64,000 nt of DNA from Streptomyces curacoi (GTDB taxonomy: Bacteria > Actinomycetota > Actinomycetes > Streptomycetales > Streptomycetaceae): assembly GCF_001513975.1 (NCBI RefSeq), contig NZ_KQ947989.1:496001-560000 (forward strand). The letters run 5' to 3'. The notes below the pieces were generated by a model that saw only the letters and a list, made by a program, of their open reading frames with translations, was not told where the DNA came from and made no database searches. Every line of letters starts with the position of its first letter. Position 1 is the first letter of the stretch. The position numbers were made by a program, and so were the translations under genes. Shown piece by piece: positions 42,935 through 53,169 of this stretch.

Positions 42935-43651
42935 TCAGACGAGGTGGGCGAAGACGACGAGGTTCGCGGTGTAGTCCCTGACCTGGCGGTCGTAGTCGCC
43001 CGCGCAGGTGATGAGCCGGACCTGGGCCCCCGGGGTGTCGCCGTAGACGCGCTCGCTGGGGAAGTGGTCCTTGTCGAAGGTCTCCACGCTGTCGACCTCG
43101 AAGGACGCTCTGCGTCCGTCCGCTCTCAGCACATGGAAGCGGTCGCCCTTCTCCAGCTCGCTCAGGCCCGCGAACACCGCGGGGGACGTGGCCGTGTCCA
43201 CATGCCCGGCGATGATCGACGTGCCCGTTTCACCGGGGGAGGCCCCCTTGGCGTACCAGCCGACGAGGTTGATGTCGTGGGCCGGCGGGGGTTCGAGCTG
43301 GCCCGTGCGGCCGATCGCGAGGTCGACGAAGGGGGCGTTGACCGAGATCTTGGGGATGAGCAGGCGGATCGGCCGGGACCGCGGCAGATGTCTGCCCACG
43401 GGGCGCGGGGTGGGCGAGGGCGACCGGCCCGCTGCGGGAGTGGTCGACTCGACGGCCGGTGGCGCATGGGGGGTGTGACGGGCTTCGGACGCCTCCTGCC
43501 GGCCTCCGTTCAGGGTCGTCATCACCACCACGGCGGCGATCGCGCTCCAGAACATCGCCACGGCCGCGCGCCTGGTCCGCCGTGACTGCGGGTCGCCGGT
43601 ATCGGAAGGGGCCGGTTCGGCATCGGGGGGACAGGGACGGCCGGCGGCCAT
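42935..43651 (-). CDS. Class E/F-type sortase
   Basis: A 238-residue membrane-anchored transpeptidase with a cytosolic N-terminus, one helix (about residues 28-48) and an extracellular sortase domain. The catalytic residues are readable: His150 in IIAGHVDT, Cys216 in LITCAGDYD and Arg225 in DRQVRDYTANLVV. The sequence style (LIPKISVNAPFVDLAIGRTGQLEPP, VGWYAKGASPGETGTSIIAGH) fits the actinobacterial class-F group. It is 117 bp downstream of a secreted repeat protein with a C-terminal membrane anchor, its probable substrate. Confidence 0.92.
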   Translation of the reverse strand: MAAGRPCPPDAEPAPSDTGDPQSRRTRRAAVAMFWSAIAAVVVMTTLNGGRQEASEARHTPHAPPAVESTTPAAGRSPSPTPRPVGRHLPRSRPIRLLIPKISVNAPFVDLAIGRTGQLEPPPAHDINLVGWYAKGASPGETGTSIIAGHVDTATSPAVFAGLSELEKGDRFHVLRADGRRASFEVDSVETFDKDHFPSERVYGDTPGAQVRLITCAGDYDRQVRDYTANLVVFAHLV

Positions 43652-43768
43652 CGGGCACCACCTCACTGGGCACGGCAGCGGACAGGGCGGGCGGGAGGAG
43701 GACGAGCGGGGCCGCCGCGACGCGCTGCGCACGTGCGGCGGCACCAGCGGCTTTGACGTCGGGCAGGG

Positions 43769-44635
43769 TCAGGCCACGGTTCCGGAGACCTTCTTGCGGC
43801 GCATCGCGTAGATGCCGGTGCCGGCGACCGCCAGCACGGCCAGCCCGCCGGCGGTGACACCCGGCGCGTCGAGGCCGCCGCCGCCGGTGTGCATCCCGCC
43901 GCGCGGCTTGCCGTGGCCGGAACCCCACGAGTCCTTGTCGTGGTCACCGCCCCAGGAGTCGTCGTGGTCGCCCTTCCACGAGTCCTTGCCGTGGTCGTCC
44001 TTCCACGAGTCCTTGCCGTGGTCGTCCTTCCAGGGGTCCTTGTCGTGGCCGCCGCCCCAGGAGTCCTCGCCCTTGCCCCGGTAGGTGTCCGGGTCGTGCT
44101 TCGGGTCCTTGGCGCCGCCCCACTCGTCGTCGTTGCTCACGGCGGCCAGTGCTCCGCCACCCGTGCGCATTCCGCCACGCGGCTCCTCGTGCTTGCCGTG
44201 CTTGTCGTGCTTGCTCTCCTCCTCGTGCTTGCCCTCCTTGTCGTGCTTCGGGTCCTTGGCGCCGCCCCACTCGTCGTCGTTGCTCACGGCGGCCAGTGCT
44301 CCGCCACCCGTGCGCATTCCGCCACGCGGCTCGTCGTGCTTGCCGTGCTTGCCGTGCTTGTCGTGCTTGCTCTCCTCCTCGTGCTTGCCCTCCTTGTCGT
44401 GCTTCGGGTCCTTGGCGCCGCCCCACTCGTCGTCGTCGCTCACGGCGGCCAGTGCTCCGCCACCCGTGTGCATTCCGCCGCGCGGCCCGTCGTGCTTGCC
44501 GTGCTTGTCGTGCTCCTTGCTGTAGGAATGGTCGTCGTGGTCCCAGTCACCCGTCGTAACGGCGTGGGCTGCGGGCGCGATCGCCAGTGCGGCCGTGGCC
44601 GTCGCGGTGGCGATCAGCATGCGAACAGAGCGCAT
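43769..44635 (-). CDS. Repetitive secreted surface protein, likely sortase substrate
   Basis: A 288-residue protein. Residues 1-25 form a signal peptide. The body is extremely rich in His, Lys, Asp, Glu and Gly, with three copies of a 49-52-residue block (near 51-100, 103-150 and 152-180) and then shorter WKDDHGKDS repeats (about 190-240). The motif PRGGMxTGGGxL occurs four times, at about 51, 103, 152 and 244. Only the last is followed by a membrane helix (VTAGGLAVLAVAGTGIYAM) and a positive tail RRKK. That layout is a C-terminal cell-wall sorting signal with a non-LPXTG motif. Abundant His and Asp could bind metal. ATG 44635 has GGAAGGA six bases upstream. Confidence 0.88.
   Translation of the reverse strand: MRSVRMLIATATATAALAIAPAAHAVTTGDWDHDDHSYSKEHDKHGKHDGPRGGMHTGGGALAAVSDDDEWGGAKDPKHDKEGKHEEESKHDKHGKHGKHDEPRGGMRTGGGALAAVSNDDEWGGAKDPKHDKEGKHEEESKHDKHGKHEEPRGGMRTGGGALAAVSNDDEWGGAKDPKHDPDTYRGKGEDSWGGGHDKDPWKDDHGKDSWKDDHGKDSWKGDHDDSWGGDHDKDSWGSGHGKPRGGMHTGGGGLDAPGVTAGGLAVLAVAGTGIYAMRRKKVSGTVA
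44094..44515. repeat. Coding tandem repeats of about 147-156 bp
   Basis: Three nearly identical direct repeats start at about 44094, 44241 and 44397. The period difference of 9 bp corresponds to one extra HGK tripeptide. They encode the large repeats of the surface protein. Near identity at DNA level suggests recent amplification and possible copy-number variation between strains. Confidence 0.92.
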
Positions 44636-44851
44636 AGTGATTCCTTCCATCACGGCCTGGGCGGCTGACGCTTCATCACCACTGGGACCAGGCCTTGACG
44701 TGAACCACCGTCAGCCATTTGTCCCGTTCGCACCATTCAGGGCGTTCACACGGGTTACGTCCACACCCCTACGGCCCTGTCATCACTCCCCTGGCGGATG
44801 GACTGCCACCTGAAAAGGTTTGCGCCATCCACAAGTGGTGAGACGCGTGGG

Positions 44852-45967
44852 ATGTCGCAGCCCATCGTCACCACCGGGGAAGCAGTCGACACGGCGCCCG
44901 CCACCGGCACGACGTCGCCGCCCGCGCCCGCCAGGCAACGGGACGCGTTCTTCGACAACGCCAAGTACCTGGCGATCGTGCTGGTGGCGGCCGGTCACGC
45001 GTGGGAGCCGCTGCGGGACGGCAGCCGCACCGTCAGCGCGCTGTACATGGTGGTGTACGCCTTCCACATGCCGGCGTTCATCGTCGTCTCCGGCTACTTC
45101 TCCCGGGGCTTCGACGCCCGCCCGGACCGGCTCAGGCGGCTGGTGACCCAGCTCGTCGTCCCGTACGTCGTCTTCGAGACCGCGTACACCCTTTTCACCA
45201 GGTGGACCGACCAGGAGCCGGACCGCCCGATCAGCCTGCTGGACCCCCTGTATCTGACGTGGTTCCTGACGGCGCTGTTCGTCTGGCGGCTGACCACCCC
45301 GCTGTGGCGGTGGGTGCGCCTCCCGCTGCCGCTCGCGCTCGCCCTGGCGGCGCTGGCCACGCTCTCGCCGTCCATCGGCGACGACCTCGATCTGCAGCGC
45401 ACCCTGCAGTTCCTGCCGTACTTCGTGCTGGGCCTGTCCCTGAGACCGGAGCACTTCCGGCTGGTCCGGCGTCGCGCGGTGCGGATCGCGGCCGTACCCG
45501 TGTTCGGGTGCGCGTTCGTGGTGGCGTACTGGGCGGTGCCGCGGATGACCGGCGCCTGGTTCTACCACCGCGACAGCGCCGAGGAGCTGGGCGCGCCCGC
45601 CTGGTACGGGGTGGTGATGACGCCGGTCCTGTTCGTCTGCTCGCTGCTGCTGGTGGCCTGCTTCCTCGCCTGGGTGCCGGGGCGGCGCATGTGGTGCACC
45701 GTGCTCGGCGCGGGCACGCTGTACGGCTATCTGCTGCACGGCTTCGTCGCCCAGAGCGCCGGGTTCTGGGGCTGGTACGACCCCGTCTGGATCCACCGGC
45801 CGCTCGGCGCGGTCGTCGTCACCGTCGTCGCCGCCGTGGTCGTGACCCTGCTGTGCACCCCGCCCGTCCGGCGCGCCCTGCGCTTCGCGGTGGAGCCGGA
45901 CCTGCGGTGGCTGTTCCGGCGGGAGGCGGCGGAACCGGCCCGCGATCGGGCGGCCGTACGCGGGTGA
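44852..45967 (+). CDS. Acyltransferase 3-family membrane protein
   Basis: A 371-residue protein with about ten membrane helices and the acyltransferase-3 opening DNAKYLAIVLVAAGHAWEPLRD containing the conserved His, then FHMPAFIVVSGYFSRGF. Members O-acetylate exported sugars or lipids. ATG 44852 was chosen; an in-frame ATG at 44798 would add 18 residues. It ends 8 bp before the convergent TetR gene. Substrate unknown. Confidence 0.88.
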   Translation: MSQPIVTTGEAVDTAPATGTTSPPAPARQRDAFFDNAKYLAIVLVAAGHAWEPLRDGSRTVSALYMVVYAFHMPAFIVVSGYFSRGFDARPDRLRRLVTQLVVPYVVFETAYTLFTRWTDQEPDRPISLLDPLYLTWFLTALFVWRLTTPLWRWVRLPLPLALALAALATLSPSIGDDLDLQRTLQFLPYFVLGLSLRPEHFRLVRRRAVRIAAVPVFGCAFVVAYWAVPRMTGAWFYHRDSAEELGAPAWYGVVMTPVLFVCSLLLVACFLAWVPGRRMWCTVLGAGTLYGYLLHGFVAQSAGFWGWYDPVWIHRPLGAVVVTVVAAVVVTLLCTPPVRRALRFAVEPDLRWLFRREAAEPARDRAAVRG

Positions 45968-45975
45968 CCTTCCCG

Positions 45976-46572
45976 TCAGGGCTCGCGCACCAGCCCGGCG
46001 ATGTGCGCGGTGACGGTGTCGAGGACGCCGTCGCAGGCCGCTTCGTCGCCGAGCACGAGGTAGTTGAGGGTCAGGCCGTCGGTCATGGCGGCCAGATAGC
46101 GGGCCAGTACCGGGACGGGTACGCGCAGCCGGAGGTCCATGGCCCGTTGCAGCCGGCCGATGAGGTCGGCGTACGTCTCGGCGTACAGCTCGTACTGGCG
46201 TCGGGCCAGATGTTCGAATCCGGGCTGGCGCAGGGCGTACTGCGTCAGCTCGTAGGTGAGCATGTGCTCGTCGGGGTGGGCGCGGACATGGTCCCAGTAC
46301 GCCTGGAACCCGGCCCGGACGGTCTCCTCCAGCGTCGCCCGGGGCCGTAGGGCCTCCTTCACCACCGTCACATAGTGCTCGGTGATGGTGGTGATGACGG
46401 ACTCGATCAGCTCCTGCTTGGAGTCGAAGCAGTAGTGGAAGACGCTCAGCGAAACGCCCGCCTCGGCGGCGATGGACCGGGTCGTCGTCCTGGGGACGCC
46501 GTCCCGGGTCATCGCCCTGATCGCCGCCTCGGTGAGCTGTCGCCGCCGCTCGGCGGACGGCAACCGTGCCAT
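45976..46572 (-). CDS. TetR-family transcriptional regulator
   Basis: A 198-residue repressor with an N-terminal helix-turn-helix (RRRQLTEAAIRAMTRDGVPRTTTRSIAAEAGVSLSVFHYCFDSKQELI) and a divergent ligand-binding half ending in TETR_C-type helices. It is co-directional with and 19 bp downstream of the dipeptidase gene. Its target is unknown; neighbouring genes are the obvious candidates. Confidence 0.92.
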   Translation of the reverse strand: MARLPSAERRRQLTEAAIRAMTRDGVPRTTTRSIAAEAGVSLSVFHYCFDSKQELIESVITTITEHYVTVVKEALRPRATLEETVRAGFQAYWDHVRAHPDEHMLTYELTQYALRQPGFEHLARRQYELYAETYADLIGRLQRAMDLRLRVPVPVLARYLAAMTDGLTLNYLVLGDEAACDGVLDTVTAHIAGLVREP

Positions 46573-46591
46573 GGAACCCCTCTCGTGGGTG

Positions 46592-48700
46592 TCAGCCGCT
46601 GTGGACGCCGACCTCGTGGAGGGAGTAGCCCCAGTCGGTGCCGCGGTCCAGCCCCTGGATGCGTACATACCTGGCCGGTGTGCCGACGAATCCGGCCGTG
46701 TCCAGGCCGCCGTCGCCGGATGTCGTGGACCAGGCGGTCTGCCAGTGCACGCCGTCGGTGGAGAGCTCGATGCGGTACGACTTGCCGTACGCGCGCTCCC
46801 AGTCCAGGGTGACCCGCTTGACGAGCTGGGTGGAGCCGAGGTCGAGCTTGTACCACTGGTCGTCGCTCCAGTCGCTGGCCCAGCGGGTGCCGCGGTCGCC
46901 GTCGACGGCCCGGGGCGGCTGGTAGCTGGTGAACAGGCTCCACTCGGACGAACTGGCCGACGCGGTGGCGCCGCGCGCGAGATTGACCCGGGCCTCGTGG
47001 GTCTCGGAGGCCGCCCAGGTGTCGAGGTAGGACTCGGCGCCCCGGAAGAGGTCGTCCACCACCTCCTGGCCGCCGACGCGGCGGACGTCCTCGATCCAGT
47101 CCGGGACGAGCCCGTAGTGGGCGGCACCGTCGGTGTTCAGGTCCCAGGTGCGCTGGCCGGTGGTCTGCCGGTCGATGACGGAGCCGCCGTCGACGCTCTT
47201 GAAGGGGTACGTCACCTTGTTGGCGGCGTCCGCGCCGCGCGGGGCCGGCCAGCCGCCGACGCCGTTCATGTCGGTGCCGTAGCCGTAGCCCACGCCGTAC
47301 TTGTCGCGCAGCGCCTCGGTGCGGTCCGCCTCCGCGACGAAGCCTTCCGATCCGTGCATGTACTGGGCGATGAAGCCGCCGAGGCCGTAGACCCGTTCGG
47401 TCCAGTCGAGATCCATCCAGCTGTGCGAGGAGAGCACGCCGGGGTAGGACTCGGCCTCGAAGATGTCGAGCACCCGGCCGGTGGCCTTGACGCTCATGTG
47501 GTCGATCTCCAGCATCATCTTGCGTTTCATCATGCCGCGCACGGCGTACTCGCCCAGTCCGGTGAGCCCGCGCACATTGCACCGGGCGTCCGCGTCGTAC
47601 GACGGGACGTCGACACCCGCCGGGAGTTCCTTCTCGGCCTCGGGCGCCGCGGCCCCGCCGATGGGGTTGTCGTGCTGCGGGCCCGTGCACTTCTCCGTCT
47701 TCCAGAAGGTGCCGGTCGACAGGAACTGGCCGACGTTGATGGCCGTTCCGAGGGTGCCCTCGTCGAAGCGGACGCCGCACAGGGCGTTGTCGAACTTGTG
47801 GCACAGGAACATGCTGCGCACGCCGAGCGCGTGCAGCTCGTCCAGCCCCTTGTCGATGTCCGCCTTGCTGCACTGCGGGATGTCCAGGACCTGCTTGCAG
47901 CCGAAGGGCTCGGAGGTCTCCACGCCGAGGACGACGGCGAGCTTGCCCTGCCGGACGACCTCGCGGGCCTGCGCGCTGTCGGTGACGATCCGGAACCAGC
48001 CCTTGCCGGTCCCGCCGTACATCTTGTCGATGAAGGCCTGCATGTCGTACGTCAGCTTGGCCTGCAGCCGGATGGACGTCATCTCGTCGCAGCCGCGGTC
48101 CTTGAAGAAGTACACCGAGCAGATCACGCCGTTGGTGACGAGGTCGTTGACCAGCACGCGCTGGCCGCCGCGCCAGGCCCGCTCCACCCAGGCGTAGTAG
48201 TTCTGCTGGTGGGTCAGCGAGTCGTGGGCGGGCCAGTCCTTGAAGGTGGGCCAGCCGACCGGGTCGTGTCTGCCGTCGCCGCCGTTGGTGATGAAGTCGA
48301 AGACCGCCAGCGAACCGTCGGGGTAGTGCTCGGGGCAGTCCTTGAGGGCGTCGGCGATGCCGGCCTCGGAGAACGGCTTGCCGCAGATCAGCCGCCCGCC
48401 GAAGGCCTCGTTGGAGAACAGGTGGTTGTGCGCGTCGACGAAGCCGCGCACCTCGCCCTGTGCGTTCGTGCCGGTGAAGGGCTCGCCCGTGACGTTGATC
48501 TGCGAGTCCGGCGTGGGTCGTGCCGTCGGCACCCACCAGTCGGTGCCGGCCGCCGAGCTGGGGGTCGGGCCCACTGCGACGGCCAGCACGAGGAGGAGGA
48601 GCGACACCACGGTGACGTTCTTGCGTCTGCGGTACGGGCGTCCGGCACTGGTCACAGCCCACGTCCCTCGGTCGGCGGGATAGCGGGGTCGAGTTGTCAT
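46592..48700 (-). CDS. Secreted metal-dependent hydrolase (amidohydrolase/dipeptidase-like) with C-terminal discoidin-like domain
   Basis: A 702-residue exported protein. An N-terminal signal (VVSLLLLVLAVAVGPTPSSA) is followed by an amidohydrolase or membrane-dipeptidase-like region with VDAHNHLF (metal-binding HxH), MLEIDHMSVKATGRVLDIF and LSSHSWMDLD. The last about 130 residues (ATASASSSEWSLFTSYQPPRAVDGDRGTRWASDWSDDQWYKLDLGS) are a F5/8 type C carbohydrate-binding domain. It presumably acts outside the cell, tethered to glycans. The exact substrate is not clear. Confidence 0.82.
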   Translation of the reverse strand: MTTRPRYPADRGTWAVTSAGRPYRRRKNVTVVSLLLLVLAVAVGPTPSSAAGTDWWVPTARPTPDSQINVTGEPFTGTNAQGEVRGFVDAHNHLFSNEAFGGRLICGKPFSEAGIADALKDCPEHYPDGSLAVFDFITNGGDGRHDPVGWPTFKDWPAHDSLTHQQNYYAWVERAWRGGQRVLVNDLVTNGVICSVYFFKDRGCDEMTSIRLQAKLTYDMQAFIDKMYGGTGKGWFRIVTDSAQAREVVRQGKLAVVLGVETSEPFGCKQVLDIPQCSKADIDKGLDELHALGVRSMFLCHKFDNALCGVRFDEGTLGTAINVGQFLSTGTFWKTEKCTGPQHDNPIGGAAAPEAEKELPAGVDVPSYDADARCNVRGLTGLGEYAVRGMMKRKMMLEIDHMSVKATGRVLDIFEAESYPGVLSSHSWMDLDWTERVYGLGGFIAQYMHGSEGFVAEADRTEALRDKYGVGYGYGTDMNGVGGWPAPRGADAANKVTYPFKSVDGGSVIDRQTTGQRTWDLNTDGAAHYGLVPDWIEDVRRVGGQEVVDDLFRGAESYLDTWAASETHEARVNLARGATASASSSEWSLFTSYQPPRAVDGDRGTRWASDWSDDQWYKLDLGSTQLVKRVTLDWERAYGKSYRIELSTDGVHWQTAWSTTSGDGGLDTAGFVGTPARYVRIQGLDRGTDWGYSLHEVGVHSG

Positions 48701-48787
48701 GACCTCGCAAGATGTGCGACGAGGATCGCGACTCCCGCTTTACGAGTCAAGGGTCCGGGACGGATGACCTGATGACGGAGCGTCGGC

Positions 48788-49564
48788 TCACACCGCGTGG
48801 GTGACCCGGATCTTGGACTGGCCGTGCGGGAGTTCCTCCCAGTCCGTCATGAAGCGGGCCCGCAGACCGTGCTTCTCGGCCAGCGTCAGGAGGGTCTCGG
48901 TGCGGTAGTAGAAGTCCTCCCGGAGTACGTGGTGCTCCTCGCCCTCGGTGCGGTCGAAGGTGAAGTCGAACCAGCCGCCGGGGGCCAGCACTCGGCCGAC
49001 GTTGGCCAGGCACTCCTCGATGACCGGGAGCGGCGAGTGCGAGAAGACGCTGTGCGCGTGCACCACGTCGAAGTGGGCGTCGGGCAGGAACCCGAGGGTC
49101 AGATCGCGCACCGGGGTCAGCGTGGGCAGCCGCTGCTGCAGGCCCATCTCCACGACGGTGTCCTGCGCGGCGAAGAGGATGTCGGGTGAGATGTCGATGC
49201 CGTAGTAGTGACCGGGCTGAAGGTGGCGGATGAACCGCCAGCCGCCCCGCAGGTTGCCGCACCCGATCTCCAGCATGCGGTGCTCGGGACGCAGACCGTG
49301 GCCGAGCAGGTAGTCGAACTGCATCGCCCCCAGCGCCAGCCACCGTTCACGGTTGCGGCTGCCGACCGCCGCGTCCGGGTCGGCCCGGGTGTCGGAGCGC
49401 ATCACGGCGCGGTAGTAGGAGACGTGGTCGGGGTGGCGGCGGCGCAGCCACATGTCCCGGGCGCTGCGGGCCAGATGGCCCGGTACGCGGTCGGGGTGGC
49501 GCAGGGCGTAGGCGAGGCGGTGGCCGAGGGTCGCGCGATTGGCGGTGAGGTTCTTGGCCGGCAT
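48788..49564 (-). CDS. Class I SAM-dependent methyltransferase
   Basis: A 258-residue methyltransferase with motif I in HRMLEIGCGNLRGGWRFI and a GIDISPDILFAAQ loop; VVHAHSVFSHSPLPVIEECL is the usual later motif. The N-terminal about 70 residues are Arg-rich and unassigned. AGGAAGG is upstream of the ATG. Target unknown. Confidence 0.88.
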   Translation of the reverse strand: MPAKNLTANRATLGHRLAYALRHPDRVPGHLARSARDMWLRRRHPDHVSYYRAVMRSDTRADPDAAVGSRNRERWLALGAMQFDYLLGHGLRPEHRMLEIGCGNLRGGWRFIRHLQPGHYYGIDISPDILFAAQDTVVEMGLQQRLPTLTPVRDLTLGFLPDAHFDVVHAHSVFSHSPLPVIEECLANVGRVLAPGGWFDFTFDRTEGEEHHVLREDFYYRTETLLTLAEKHGLRARFMTDWEELPHGQSKIRVTHAV

Positions 49565-49692
49565 GGGTCGTGCCTTCCTGGGGACGCGGGGAGCCGCAGT
49601 GGGCGAGGACCGTGCTGGTCGGCGCCATGGGCAGGGCCGTACCACCGAGGATGCTCAAGGGGGCGTCGGCGCGCCACAGGTGCGGGCCGACC

Positions 49693-50445
49693 GTGACGGT
49701 CACCGCAGCGCGTTCGAGCCTCTTCCGGGGGATCCTGGACCGGATGCGGATCGTCTGTGCTGTCGCCGTTCTCGCCGTCGCGAACCTGCTGAACAACTGG
49801 CTCGCGCGGAGCCCCGGCATGTATGTGGTCGTGTGCGTGACCGCGACGGCCGTACTGCTGCTGATCGCCCGCTGGGACGGTCTCACCTGGGCCGACCTGG
49901 GGCTCGACGCGGCGGGGCTGCGCCGGGGGCTGCGGTGGGGTCCCGTCCTGGTGGGGGTCGTTCTCCTGGTGCTGCTGCTTCTCCTCGCCGTGCCGGCCGG
50001 TCGGGAGGCGTTCGATGACTCCAGGGCGGCGGACCTGTCCGTGGGGCAGGTGCTGTGGGTCACGCTGGTGCGGGTGCCGTTGGGGACCGTGCTGCTGGAG
50101 GAGACCGCCTTCCGTGGCGTGCTGTGGGCCATGCTCCGGCGCCGGCACGGAACGGCCTGGGCCACCGCCGTGTCGTCGCTGCTGTTCGGGCTGTGGCATC
50201 TGCTGCCGTCCCGCGGGCTCAACCGCTCCAACGCCGCCGTAGGCTCGGTCTTCGGCGACGACCCGGCGGGCGTGGCACCGACGGTCGCCCTGGCGATCGC
50301 CGCCACGGCCGCCGCCGGTGTCGTCCTGTGCGAGCTGCGCCGCCGCTCGGGCAGCCTGCTGGCGCCCATCGCCCTGCACTGGGCGGTCAACAGCCTCGGT
50401 TACGTGTTCGCCTGGGCGGCATCCCGCTGGTGGCTCGACGGCTGA
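49693..50445 (+). CDS. CPBP-family intramembrane metalloprotease-like protein
   Basis: A protein of about 250 residues with six to seven membrane segments. The CAAX-protease/bacteriocin-processing (CPBP) motifs are present: EETAFRG (EExxxR), LWHLLPS (second motif His) and HWAVNSLGY. Start uncertain: GTG 49693 was used; ATG 49744 would remove 17 residues. Such proteins cleave or modify membrane peptides; the substrate is unknown. Confidence 0.85.
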   Translation: MTVTAARSSLFRGILDRMRIVCAVAVLAVANLLNNWLARSPGMYVVVCVTATAVLLLIARWDGLTWADLGLDAAGLRRGLRWGPVLVGVVLLVLLLLLAVPAGREAFDDSRAADLSVGQVLWVTLVRVPLGTVLLEETAFRGVLWAMLRRRHGTAWATAVSSLLFGLWHLLPSRGLNRSNAAVGSVFGDDPAGVAPTVALAIAATAAAGVVLCELRRRSGSLLAPIALHWAVNSLGYVFAWAASRWWLDG

Positions 50446-50543
50446 GTCGCCGGGCGAGCCACCGCAGCCGGGCCTGAGACCGCGATCACCCCGGGCCTCA
50501 GCAGTCGATCAGCCCAGACCTCAGAAGGCGATCAACCCAGGCC

Positions 50544-51956
<1,413 letters not shown>

Positions 51957-52152
51957 GGAGAGTCTTCCTTCCTGAGGCGACGTCCTGCTCTGCTGGTGCC
52001 GGCCTCCGCGAGGAGATCGCGGCGGCTTCTTCCAGCATGACCGCATCCGCGAGGTTGTGCGGGGATACGGGAGGGTGACGGTGATCTCAGGCGGCGGCGC
52101 CGGGACGCTCAGGTCGGTTGCCCGGGGTGGTCACGTCGATTGCCCTGGATGG

Positions 52153-53040
<888 letters not shown>

Positions 53041-53169
53041 CTGCGGTCTTTCCGGTCGCACGAGGTATCGAACGGCCAGAACGCTAACGAGGCTTTGGCC
53101 AGGCCGTGTGCAGCCAGAGTGATACTCCTGCGCAGATGTGGCAGGAAGTGTGTGTGAACCATGACCCGC

